The position numbers were made by a program, and so were the translations under genes. From assembly GCF_037975245.1 (NCBI RefSeq), contig NC_092565.1, positions 4,027,499 through 4,091,498 of the forward strand: DNA of 64,000 nucleotides. The letters are read 5' to 3'. The notes below the pieces were generated by a model. The model was not told where the DNA came from, searched no databases, and saw only the letters and a program-made list of their open reading frames with translations. Source of the stretch: Apostichopus japonicus. Taxonomy: Eukaryota > Echinodermata > Holothuroidea > Aspidochirotida > Stichopodidae. This document shows positions 26,101 to 38,288 of the stretch, piece after piece (within the stretch, counting starts at the first letter, position 1; every line of letters begins with the position of its first letter).

Positions 26101-26828
26101 TCAATGTTTACCCAAATGTCTTGTGACCATAGTAAGCATGATCATACGGTTACATTCTCGATGTAAGGTGTCTTGGGTGTGAGTGAAAAGAGGTTACCTG
26201 GTATATGGTTTTCTTGGCCAGGTTCTATCTTGGGTGACTTTTCTTACATATACCTTGGTAGGCATCATCCACTCACCGTTTACTATGGCTCCGCGAACAC
26301 TTGAAAGCAAAATCTTAACAAGGTAGTCTGTTTGCTCTATATTCGGACCCTCAGAGATATACTTGGGTGTTGATTATTCCTTAATTCTTGCAGCTTAGAA
26401 GTGAAACCGGTGAGATGGATCTACAGCAAAGGCAGGCTCATCAATGGGTCCAGTATACCGAATGACAGACATGGGCACAACCACATATACTTACCACCAC
26501 CCCCACCGACAAAATATATACCATAAAATGTATCTTCGATAAAACGTTAAATAGTCGGAAAATCTTCCACTTACACGTAAAAGTTGCAAAATGTAGCACC
26601 TATAAACACCCTCTATTCTATAAAACTCTCTCAGACCCACCCATGGACACAAAATATCATCAACACACATACCTCCATACATTTTTGGTGTGACCTTTTC
26701 GGCTTTCCAAAGCACCATGCATGCAGTACAAGATTGGAAAACATTGACAAAGCAAACACTCGGTGAGCTATTTGAACCTCTCTGTCGCGAACTAAGTAAA
26801 GAAGCTTCACCGAAGAACGTGAAGACAA
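23125..26828. other. Intergenic region between CUB gene and MSL3
   Basis: Contains the 3' UTR of the CUB gene, a fold-back element at 24715-24937, and the MSL3 promoter/5' UTR. The phrase TGATGCAATCGATA of the CUB gene's final codons recurs at 23270, and GCTGCAATCGAGA recurs at 23482 and 24067. Short ORFs at 24108-24353, 25006-25227 (both minus strand) and 25434-25703 show no family I recognise. Confidence 0.5.
24715..24937. mobile_element. Fold-back inverted-repeat element (MITE-like)
   Basis: About 223 bp that reads almost the same on both strands. The left arm GTATGGTATAGGCCCTGTG...ACAAATATACCATA...ACGCGTATTAATTCGAATA is matched by the reverse complement of the right arm up to a short loop near 24820-24850. 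There is no coding capacity. A clear target-site duplication was not found. Confidence 0.75.
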
Positions 26829-26875
26829 ATGTCGGGAATTATTTTGACACGAGGCGTAAATTCGGCGAAGTATGA
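26717..26875 (+). other. Possible overlapping upstream ORF of MSL3
   Basis: An ATG at 26717 opens a frame that ends at 26875, overlapping the MSL3 start (26829) in another frame. If it lies in the 5' UTR it could reduce MSL3 translation; if transcription begins downstream it is irrelevant. No transcription start is visible. Confidence 0.3.
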
Positions 26876-29800
26876 AGTCGGCGAGAGGGTTCTTTGCTTT
26901 GAGCCGGATCCAACAAAAGTAAAAGTGCTATACGATGCAAAGGTAGGATAAATTATTCGAACCGAATCTGACCCAGCTAGCTGAGAACTGTTTGTGTAAT
27001 GGGGTAGGGTAACATGTTACTTGTTAGCCTGGATCTAGTTTTGATTGACGATTAACGTTACATCCGTTTAAGTTTACAGTTACCAGTAATATGTCAGTAG
27101 TACCCAACATTTTGTAAGAAAATGATTTCCAACGGTTCTTTGGTCCGACTATGATCTAGTTTCGTAATGTAAGTATTTCAACTTGGAAACACGAGCTTCT
27201 GGAATTGCTTGTTTGTATATTTTCTTTAGGTATGGGTTCCGCGATAATTTTATGTAGGCTGTGGCTACAATACAGCCTACAGGTAGCCTAGTTCATGTTG
27301 GTTTTTACCAGTAGCGTAGTAGACTTGAAATAGACCTGTGAATTTTTTACTGCATAGCAGGCTCAGACATATTTTACATGACAATGACTAGAATGATAAC
27401 AACATTCCTTTTGAGTTTTCCACTTTGCATTGCATGTGATTGTGATTAAAAATCTGGCAGACCAGACAATGGATTTTGAATTGATGGAAACTATTAATTA
27501 TGTTCTCTTTATTGACATTCTTTTCGTAAAGAATGTATCAAGATGTGATAGTTTAATCGAGTTATATTTTATCATGTACGCTTTTTACCTTAAATTGGTT
27601 ACCAAGCATCCAAACCGCTCCTTCAAAGGATGTTTATTTAAACATTTCTTTATTTCAATTTTCTTAGATACTTGATGTCAAGTGGACAAGAAATGAAGCA
27701 GGAAAAAGAGTACCTGAGTATTTGGTTCACTTCAATGGCTGGAACAGAAGGTAACAAACAATGACCCTCGATCTAGCACTGGTAAAATAGGATGTCTTAA
27801 GAGGTGACATTGAATGACTGTGGTATTCCCAGTGACATCCATTCTTTAATGACAAATTCAACATGTTTTGGAAAATACCTTGACAGTTAGTTTTTGTTTT
27901 AAACCCTCAAAGAGTGTTGTAAAACCAATTCACTTCAGTTGAGCACCATCGATGCTGTTTTGGTTCCTGGCCCTCCTCCCTTGTCAAAGTTTCTCCACTG
28001 ACAATCTAACAACTTATAATGCACAGCAGCAAACTGATTTCTCCTACTTTTATCAGTAAACCTAAAATCCATTTTGTATTTTTTAACTTGTCTCAGGTAC
28101 ATTCTGTTACAGCACTACCTGGATTTTCTCTGCCTCTCATTCTTTCACTCTGATTTAAACCTATATACCCAGCAGTGTATTTCCAATGCTCCCTCCCATT
28201 CCCCCTGTTCTTTGAGAAAGGTCTGATACTGAGAAAACAGGTCAGAAACGTATTCATTGCACAGTGTTTCTGCTCTGAGCTTTTCCTATCATCTTCTGAC
28301 ACACGTTCTAATCTTTTTTGTCTAGTTGGGATCGTTGGGCTCCCGAGGACTTTGTGATGAAGCACAGTGCAGAAAATGCTGAACTACAATGGAGGCTGCA
28401 GATGGAAGCTGAAGAAAAAGCGTAAGAAACCCTTGAAATTTATGACAAGGGAACAGACAAGGATATTGTAATGCTTGTCTGATAACAGAGAAACATAATC
28501 GTACCATCCTGATGAAATTTGCATTCAGTTCGTAAATATTGCTATTTTGGAGATATTGGTAGTTGAAAAATGTTTTCATTGGCACCAAATACAAGTTTGA
28601 AGCTAAGAGGTTTGACACCATAGTTACACCCTGATGACAAAATGTTTTGTGTTTAATTATTATTTTTTTGATCTGTCATTAGTTATGCTTGTCTCTTTAC
28701 CTAAAGGTACTGCAATGTTTCAAAAATACCAATGAATGTGGTGTATTCATAGTAATGTCTGCCAATTTGAAAGAAAAGTTGGGGGGCAACTTTTTTTCTT
28801 ATAAAAATTTAATTTTGGTTAACTAACAATCTTTGAATGCAGATTCGTTCATACAAGTCAAATGTAAAATAAATTTACTTGTAGACTTTTTTTGTAAACA
28901 TGTAATTACAATATCTGTATTTCTCCTTTTTCTGTTGTCATATTAACAATTATCAGTTGTAAGTTTTTTTTTATAGTTTTTTTACCAGTCTACACACTGT
29001 AAAAATCAATTTGGTATAAAAAGTCAACACAAGATTTCTTCCATGTTGTGTTCATGTTTCTTTATATTAAACATATTTACAAAGTTGAGGTAAAGGTCTT
29101 GCCACTTGGATCAAACATTGAAAGGTATTTGAATTAAGAATGGCAATAAGTGATGCTTGTCCGTGGAGCAATTGTGGTTTATCTTCTGATTTTATTTCCA
29201 GCTTAAAAGGCAAGAAAAAGAAGAGGAAACCTGGGGAAGGTATTGATACCGGAGGCAAGAGACAGTTCATTTCCGACTCAATCAGTAAGTTGCGCTGAAT
29301 GTCGAATAACTGTTCATATCCATCTGTGGGGTGATAGCCAAGACATTTACTAAATACCCCCTCCTTAAAATATTCTTGGTTCCCAAACTGGGAGGGGTTA
29401 GAAAAATATCCCTGCTCCTGAGGTGACGATTTAAATTTTCTACTGTTTACAGCAAATGTGTTATATGGCTTCAAAACAATTTAAAAATCAATTTGAATAT
29501 TGTCAGAATTTGCAAGACTAGCTATTTTCTGCCCTCCCCCCTTCCCCTCTTTTTTATATGAATTTGTATTTGTATGTATTTGTATGAACTAACAGCAGCT
29601 AACATAAAGTTGTGTAACTGTTTCAGGTGGAGATGGAGAATCTGAAGACTCCAGCGTCTCAGAGGGTAATCCAGTTGATGAGGTGAGGAATAATGAAAGA
29701 CTAAGACTAGTTCAGGTCTAGTGTTTTGAAACTTTTGGGAATTGCTTAGAAAATATGCCGGTGCTGGTATAAATGATCTACTGGTTACTATCAGATTTCT

Positions 29801-32800
29801 TCTCGTGATTTCCTTGAATTAAAACAAAAGCAGAGTTTATTTTGCACCGTCAGAGAAATGCAAGTAGTCTACTCTGTAATAACTTCTATATATACTCTTC
29901 TTCCTAATTTGACATACAAAATTGCAGGTATGGCTCATAAATCTAATTATTCGTTCTGTATGTTTACAAAAAGAGCATTCAAACAAAATTTCATAGAGTA
30001 ATGGGCAGGATACTAAGTGAATTGTTTGCACACGTTACAACGAAAGGAGGTAAACCGTTACAAAAGTATTTGCGAAAAGGCTTCCAGGTTTGGCAGATGT
30101 ACCGGAAATAACAATGCAGTCTAGTGTCTACTTATACCAATGTTAGAATTGACGATGATCTCTTAAATTGTTCGATTACTGTAACGTGATTTGTCTTTCC
30201 ATCTCTCTATCTATCTCTCTCTTTTAGCTCTGCTTGGATATTGACGATGACATGGAGGAGATACCTATTCAGATACCGGAGTCTCTCAAAAGCAGATTAG
30301 AGAACGATTGTTACAATGTCAACTGTCTCGACCAGGTACGGAAATCTAGTCAAATAGTTTCGTTCTTACGCTCACCCAAGTTTGTCATTCCTGAAACACC
30401 TCTGAAATTTCATTATAATTCCACATTAGGAGTGGTGCATTTTTGGGGGTTTTGGGCAATTAACAAACAAAGATAAGTAGAAGTAGAAACTGAAGCATTT
30501 TAATTGCTCTGTGGAATTATTTGTTGACATTTGTTGACACTTTGTCTTTGCACTTCCACATCTCTTGCTGGTTTATTTGATCGTTCCTTGAAATGCCCTC
30601 TCATCTTAACACCTTCTTTTTTCTTCTTTTTTTGTTGTCTTTGCAGCTTGTAAGACTGCCTTGTGAACCTACAGCACTTAGTATTCTAGAAGAATACCTC
30701 CAGTATTTTGGATTACGTCATCCAGAGGTAGATACACAGCCTGTTCTGGGAACTGCAATAGAGGCTGTGGTACCCCCACCGTTACCCCACCAAAAGTAAG
30801 TCTCCGAACCATGTAGAACTGCATCGCAGACTGCAGTACACTCACCATGACCTTTAAAAATGATCTGACCCCTCCTGGAGTCACTTATTTGACAATCCTG
30901 TACTTGTATAACCCTCCCACCATCATCTGAACAAAAATAAGTATCATTCCCTTTAAGAACTGCCCCCCCCTCCACCCCCGGCCGCAATACCCTCATCATT
31001 ACTCTCAGAGATAATTGGTCCTCTTGGAGGGGTACCAACTCCTACTACCCAACTTGGAACAGTCCCTCAGACTGATACCCCAGGGGTAGAGACACAGATA
31101 CTGCTTAAATCAAATCACTGGGGGGGTCTCATCCCACCCTCCTTCCCCTCCCATAGGTAAACAGAATATTACAAAAACATCCAAGTGTACAGTACATAAC
31201 AATATAGCATGTATATGTGTTACAACCTAAACAGTCAAAAAAATTGTTTCAAAAGTCACAAAATATAGCACCCTTTTGCATCTAAATACCCTCCATTTTA
31301 CCAATATTTTTCCTGCACAACTGAATATCATAGCCCCTTCCCCTCTTCCAGTACAAAAAAGAATCGTTGGTCCCTTGCTGATACCCACACCATTATCCCA
31401 CCAGAAATGGTATTACGTCTGACTTTTCTTGAATATGCTAGTCTGGCTGTGGCATGCTGCCCTTAACTAACCCTCCAAAAGTATTTGCCACATTTTGGAA
31501 CAAACTAGTAACTAGAGTAAATGGTAGCTATATTCAGCCCTCTCTCGCTTCTCTATTGCCTTAATCTGAAAAGTGAAAGAGATAGTTTGAAGAGATTTGA
31601 TAAAATTATTAAGTAACAAGTTTGTACATGGATACTTGTTGATGTTATCTCTGAACTGACTTAAACCTATTCTACCTCTACTGTACCTCTAAGCCTACCC
31701 TTAAAATCTAAAATTCAATCAATTAAACTATTGGATGGGACCCAGCATCTCACCCATCGACAATGGTTTGATCCACATTTTGGAAAACCTACTCTAGGAA
31801 GCACAGAGGTATCGTATCAAAGAGTCTGGGAATTCTGTACACTTGGATGGGATGTCATGAAGAGGTTTAAGTACATTCCTCTTATTGATCCAATTCGAAA
31901 AGCCAAAATTAGCCAAAAAAAATGAAACTTTCATCTCCTTAGATTTCCACATTTTCCCAGGATATTCCAGAAAAATTTTTACTCAATATTCAAAAAATAT
32001 TCCCTTTCTCTCTTTTTCTCCCATTTCTCAGTTTCAGAGTCTGCCGAGAGTTTCTAGACGGCATTCGGGTTCTATTTGACTTCTTCATTTTTGAAAACTT
32101 GCTCTACGAAGCAGAAAAAGAACAGTATCTTCTACATGTGACCAATCCCCAGAATCAGAATCTGTAAGTTTGATATGTTTATATTGCAATTTTAGTATGG
32201 ACACAGCAGATGAATTGGTGGGAGGAGTGGGGGGGGAAGGTATTTTGACATTTTCAATGTATCCATCAAAGATGTGAATAAGCTGGTATTTATGTTATTA
32301 CACTTAAAGAGGATGCTTAACAGATTCGTGGATAACAGCATTTTGGGTTGCACGATATAGTCTTTTTCTTCTTTTGCCGATGGGTCAGCAAGAAATTGAA
32401 CGTTAACCTTATCTCCTTAATTTTCCTAGAGAAATGATGTTTGATGTAAATGAGGAATCTCCGAAAACCCTTGAGGTTTCTCCCCCAGGACCCCCACTAG
32501 GGCCCCCTGTACCCCCCACTAGAGCCCTTGAGATACATTCCAGAGAAATGTGTAACTCCACTTTGTGACATGTATTTTTGTGATACAAAAGCAAATAAGA
32601 ACTATCTAGAAGTGCTGCAGCTTCTGGGGACCCTGCACTCTCAGCCTTTAACCGTGCACAGTATTAATTATAAAGCAAGCTTCAGCTTCTTGTTATTTAA
32701 TTACATTGTCCAGTTGTAGTCACTACAAGGCAGTCTCAAATTGATCAGCATACCTCTTGAAAAATCCTGGTTGTATGACATAAAAGTTTTGTCACAATTT

Positions 32801-35800
32801 TGAGTTTCATGTAAAAATGAAAATATTCATAAAATAAAATTTAGTTCAGCGATGAAGTCTGGGGGGGGGGGGGCGGAAGCCCCCTAAAGCTTCCTGGGGT
32901 CTGCTTTCTAGACAGGTGCACTTTGGCACTTGTATATTGTTTGCTTCTCCACTTGACTTCCCCCCACACTTTTGGAATTTCTGGTGCCTCCGCTGTCAGT
33001 AAAGTCAATTAATTGTTTTGGTTGAGGTGAAAGGTCATTGAAATTTTGCCAAGATTAAAAAATTTGTAAACCAAATAATGATAATATTTCAGTGTGGTAA
33101 TGGAAGACCTTAGACTTGGCATGTAGATGCCTAAATATTTCATTCCAACAGTAACACAAAAAAATTGAACATTCACAAAAGCATGTACTCAAATAATTAT
33201 TTTAGACATAAACCACGAAAGGCGAAAAAAGAAGACAAACCGCCAGTACTGGAACCAGAGCCTCAGGTCCCAGATAACCCCCCTGACCTGCTCAAGATGG
33301 AACCCAACGCAGACGAAGAGAAGCAGGAGCAGCGAGCAGAGACTCCTCCTCCCAGGAGAATGACGCGGAGACTGTCAGCCATAAACTCAAAGGCAGAACT
33401 CGCCAATACGAAAAGTGACCAGGAAAGACAAGAAGCCAGAAGACGACCTGCCGTGAGACATTCCAGGAGAATTGCATCCCTCTCCTCCTTACCCAGTACG
33501 CCCTCGTGCTCCCCTCCGGCGATCGCTATGGAAGCGCCTGAATTTCCATCTTCTCCCTCCATTCTGGTGATGGAAGAATCGACAAAAGAAGACAGTCCCA
33601 CTAGAAGTCAACCGAAAGATATACCGGCTCCTACAGAGGAAGTGAAGGATACCCCGTCGGAGGAATCTGAGAAACAACTTCATCCACTGTTGGAAAATTT
33701 GAAGCTTCTCACCAAGGATGCACATTATGATGGAAGGATACCGCCCTGTAAAGTCTATGGAGGGATTCATCTACTGCGATTGTTTGGTGAGTTCAGAATC
33801 AGATCCTAAATTAATTCCTCTCCCACATTCCATTCAACCTTCCCCTTCTGACCCTCCTCTCCCTACCCTTTCCGGGGAATACTTCTAATCCTGAGACATG
33901 ACATGCACAGGGATTTCAAAGGGACAAACAAGTTACAGTCTCATCTTTTTGGTATAACACAACATCAAAATTAATTTGTGTGTTTCCTTTTTCCGAATTG
34001 CAGAAGGGTGTTATATCTTGACGAAAAATTAACAAATTGTCAAGTTGCTAGGGTGCTCTAAACTTGACAGCAATTCAAAAATATGAAATTGGTAGGTTTG
34101 ACAAGTTACACTAGAGTGTGCTGGTTTGAAAAGACAAACAAGTCAGTTTCAGGGGCCATCTCGACTTTTGTCAGGTTGTCAAGGTAGTGCAACTTGACCA
34201 GTTCTTGGATGTGGGGCCAAGTTGACTATTTCATGCAGCAAGTTGTCAGTTTAATAATTTTTGCTGAGAAATCATATTTTTGCAACTTATCAGAAAATTG
34301 CATTTTTTGTACCTTGCTGTCGTCACAGTGATGTGCCATCCTAACACAGTTAGTCTACAACTCGTCTGTCACTGCAGTACCACTGTATACATGAAATAAT
34401 AGACTGCAAAGACTGCCCCGGAAGTTGTGGACATCTGGTCAACTTTCCTCTACCTGAGTCAATCACTCATTGCCACTTCAGGGAAACATTGTAGACAATA
34501 AACTGATCATGACATTGAATAAGCCTTTTCAAAATGTTTGTAATGTTTAGTTAAACGAGCCTAAAGGAAAGGATAATAAAAGTCACACCTACGGCTTCAG
34601 ACATTACATCTGCGACAGTGCGTAATAAATTTCACAATGTAATGGATGAATGTTTCTTTTCATTCTTTTGCCTGTGATGTCACCTCACATCATACCCTTT
34701 TATCATCTTTTGTTAATGTGTTTTATCATCTTCCTTTAAACTTTTCTTCCTCTAGTTAAACTTCCCGAGGTCATCGGCAAAATGAACCTTCCACCAAAAA
34801 AGCAGAAACCATTACAGAAACATGCAGAACTGTTCTTGAGGTAAGAAAGCGCTATTTTCAGTTTTGTTAAGTTGGGACTAGAAGAATGAAGCACTAAGAA
34901 AGATTTGCTTGCTGGTACCAAAATTCAAAGAACTCTGTATGCTTCGTGCTTCTGTTTTTCCCGGAAACTTTTGAATTTAGATGTCGTCACAATGCTATGC
35001 AAAAGTGTCGAACAGGCTTCTCCTGTCAAAAAGGAAGTTTTGCTTCTAGTTTCTGAAGAATATACAATAACACATCGAGAGCTATTCGTATCGCTGTATT
35101 GCAGTATCACCAAGCATGATCACTGGATAGTGCCGAAGTTTAATGAACATTGCATGGCTCAGGTTTATGTTGCCCTGACAAATGAGCAATACACAGGCTG
35201 CCACAAAAGTTTTGAAAGAAAGAAAAAAAAAGGCTTAAAACTTTCTTTTTGCTTTTCAAGTATACCCATTAAGCACTTCTAGCATTTTCTCGTCTCTTTA
35301 ATTTTATAGCTGTCCGCAAGTGTGTTGTGTTCATTCTCGTTCACAGAGAAAGTAGAATGCAGTTCATATTAGGAAGCTGTTTCATCACAATCATAATTAT
35401 GCCATTGTCTTCAGATTAGCTTTGTCTTGCTGTCTATTAGAACCTTTTGTGTCGTCTATCGCAGGACACATCAATTGAGTAATACCTTGTATATTTGATA
35501 TCACATACATTTGTGGAAGGGGTGAGAAGGGGGGGGTGGATGGGGCGTGTCATAGTAAATGAACGCTAAAGGGAAGTTAGAAAGATTGTGTAGTCAAGAT
35601 TTTTTTAAATGTGGGATATAGACCAAATAATCTTGCCCTCACTTCAGTGACCTTTCGTCAAGTGACCTCAATTGGTCAATGATGAATTTTTTGTTCTCAG
35701 CCGGGAAATGATACCCCTCTTTTGTTTCTTTATTTCATTTAGGTTTCTGTCACAGGAAAGTGAAACTTATGCATTCTTTCCTGAGGGAATGTATGTCTCC

Positions 35801-35827
35801 AGTAAGCAGGCCTTGAAGGGTCTCTAA
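26829..35827 (+). CDS. MSL3: Male-specific lethal 3 homologue, chromo-barrel/MRG protein
   Basis: Subunit of the MSL histone H4K16 acetyltransferase complex. Eleven exons: 26829-26942, 27668-27750, 28326-28421, 29202-29284, 29627-29682, 30228-30335, 30647-30795, 32032-32163, 33206-33786, 34756-34840, 35743-35827. All phases agree, giving 523 residues (human MSL3 is similar in length). Residues ~14-85 are the chromo-barrel: [38 protein letters not shown], with the aromatic cage residues present. A basic KKKKRK patch and an acidic linker follow. The MRG domain begins at [20 protein letters not shown] and continues through [22 protein letters not shown], then after a long charged, Ser/Pro-rich insert in exon 9 resumes with [31 protein letters not shown] and FFPEGMYV. 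The start ATG was chosen for its favourable context (ACAAATGT) and direct entry into the chromo domain. A possible AATAAA poly(A) signal lies at 36076-36081. Confidence 0.95.
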
Positions 35828-36075
35828 GGGTCAAAGTTCATAGAGGTCAAAGTTGTTAGATGGCGATTCTGACTTTTCGTGTCCATTGAACCATTTCCTG
35901 TCTTCGTCCAAGAGGTGCAGTGCTTTACAGAGTTTCCTGTCTCTGTAAGTCTAGCGTAGCATATTACACAAATATGTTAGCTGCAACGATGACCACTACC
36001 GGATGAAATGCCCGACTGCAGGAACGGCCACCAGCAGCACCAGGAGACGGTAGAGAGAGGGACTCGGCACACCTC

Positions 36076-36081
36076 AATAAA
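36076..36081 (+). terminator. Possible MSL3 poly(A) signal AATAAA
   Basis: The first canonical AATAAA found downstream of the MSL3 stop, about 250 bp past it. Not confirmed by any transcript. Confidence 0.35.
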
Positions 36082-37272
36082 TATCATAGCAATATTCTCA
36101 CAGATGGCAATGTCAGCACCACTGAACGCTTTGCCCGGTCCCCTAACTTCAAACTGTGTTGGAATATCTGTGTTGGTTCAGTGCATGTAGCAGCAAGTTA
36201 GTGATGGATGTGCCATCAATCAAGCAATCTGAAAAGATATCTGGGCATCTCAGTGATTCGTTTACATGAGATCTAATTTCATGTTAGAACAGTTATAGTT
36301 AACCAAAGGGTGGACACTCTATTTGTGTGTCACTTTATAATGATGTGCTTGTGTTTGCAAGGGAGAAGACGTAGTTGTGGAGCGGTTTCTAACTGTTACC
36401 ATGTAATTTGTAGGAATGTTTCAGTAGCACATGAGGCTGTTAGGATAGGTGTTAGGGTTAGGAGTGTGTCTGCATACTGTATATACCTCCACAATAGTAA
36501 ACTATATATTGCATAGATTGCCACTTGTGGAGGTATGTTTCTGGTCATGTGCGACGTAAAGAGTACCAAACACGTCTCTGGGTCAGTGTTAAGCATGTGA
36601 TGTCAAACTAAATCAGTGAGTGCGGTTGATATGGTTGTTACAAGTGATAGCTGGTTCTCTCAACGTGCATCGGTCTGCTCTTGTCTCAGAGTGTGCAAAT
36701 ATAACTGCTCCGAAGGAAGGAATAGATGACCGTTGCTAGTAATTTTTACCAAGAAGCATTGAAAAGAGCAAAATGTCTAAAGTTTAACAGTAGAATATGT
36801 CCACACAGTTCAAATGATGGACGAATTGTATTCAAAACTTTTATATCATTTCATACTTTTTACTGTTATTAGGAAAATTAAATTAATAGTATAGAAAGGC
36901 ACGCTAGGGAATGATCATAGAAGCATTGATTAGGTTCATATCTCCCCCAAAAAGAATGTCACACGAAGACGGTTTAGAGTAATTGTAGACATGATCAGGC
37001 ACTAAGGAGGTAGTTAAAACATTTGAAAGTTAGCAAGACTTGCACAGATGTGCCTGTAATACCTTGAATGACCATTGACCTCAATCAAATCCATAAGGGT
37101 TTTTCTTATCCAGTTAGGTAGGTGCTAGGACATGTTTAAGAATGATCTCCTTCCAAGTTGTATTTCTTGATTTTAAAAATGAAATTAAAAAAAGAAGTGA
37201 TGTACTTGATATGGACCCATCTAGATACCATGTACACGTCTGTCTTGCGATGTCATATCTAAGCGCTAAGAT

Positions 37273-37390
37273 ACATATATATATATATATATATATATAT
37301 CTATCTATATCTATCTGTTTATATATGTATATATGCATATGTATCTATTTATATATATACAGTATATATAGATATATATATATATAGATA
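37273..37390. repeat. AT/ATCT microsatellite
   Basis: ATATAT runs mixed with CTATCT, GTATATATG and GATATATA units between MSL3 and CUTC. Confidence 0.93.
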
Positions 37391-37640
37391 TGTACAGGCA
37401 TGCATACACGCACAATCATGACTGGATGGGGTAATATTTTCACCAACAGTGAAAAAGTCCAAATTTATTCAAACTAAGTAAGGAATAAAAGTTTTAATCC
37501 ATTTCAGAAGATTTTTGTCACAATCTTGTCGATCAAACACCGAGGTAAAAGGTATAAAAGTCGCTTCCAAGTTTAGATGGTCGTGATTCTGATCAGTAAT
37601 GTCACTCACGAACAGCTTCAAATGGCCAGGTCAGTTCATA

Positions 37641-37856
37641 CTACAGAGGCGTTTGGTGATTGACGTCGATACTCGCTATCAAATAGTCCTCCTGTACGTT
37701 CATAACTCGATTCTGTCTGCATCTGTCCTTAGTTGGTCCAGACCAGAGGACATCAGCTTTTTTTAATTTTGGGGAGTTGGAGAGAGTAAGGCCATCAAAT
37801 ACTGTCTGTTGTCTAAGGATTGGCATATAGAGATTCTTGCCACTATCGTCCAAGAA
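37641..37856 (-). CDS. Orphan exon-like ORF, unknown
   Basis: A 71-codon open frame ending in a stop at 37641, immediately preceded on the minus strand by a good acceptor (ATTTTTCAG). It reads with coding-like composition (DDSGKNLYMPILRQQTVFDG, ending VNHQTPL). Its entry phase (2) does not fit the CUTC exon that would precede it, so it is not an obvious CUTC exon. It could be a terminal exon of another transcript, or part of the CUTC 3' UTR by chance. Function unknown. Confidence 0.25.
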   Translation of the reverse strand, partial: FLDDSGKNLYMPILRQQTVFDGLTLSNSPKLKKADVLWSGPTKDRCRQNRVMNVQEDYLIASIDVNHQTPL

Positions 37857-38288
37857 GCTGAAAAATCATCCCCGAAAAGTTGCCACCAAATAGTATTAAT
37901 ATCTGGACCGATATTGACCAAACTTTACTAATTGTACCTCACAAGACTTAAGACTGTCGTTCAAAGATGTCCAAATAATCGGTGTCACTTGTCGTACATG
38001 ATTAAGTGAATATCAAAAATGGTGCTTTTCAGAAAGTGATTTTAAATGTAAAATAAAACATTGTTGTCCATATGTATGATAACTGCAAGGATAACCCACA
38101 TGATAACATCACGTATTTTGAAATGTCGAAATCTGGGACAACTGGAATGCCCATATAAATATCAGCCTCTAATATACAGATTACATATCTGAATCTGTTG
38201 TATATTTTGCTGCACTGTAAATACATTTTGTCAGTACTCGTACTCTTCTCTGGGTTTTTTTTCTTCATCTTCTCTGGGTTTTTTTTCT

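Larger units (their letters stand above)
35828..38288. other. Convergent intergenic region, MSL3 and CUTC 3' ends
   Basis: Holds both 3' UTRs. It contains a G-rich microsatellite-free stretch, the AT repeat at 37273-37390 and an exon-like minus-strand ORF at 37641-37856. Nothing else with coding appearance was seen. Confidence 0.5.

Noticed and set aside
33263-33770. Minus-strand ORFs opposite MSL3 exon 9
   Set aside because: Shadow frames of a long real exon.
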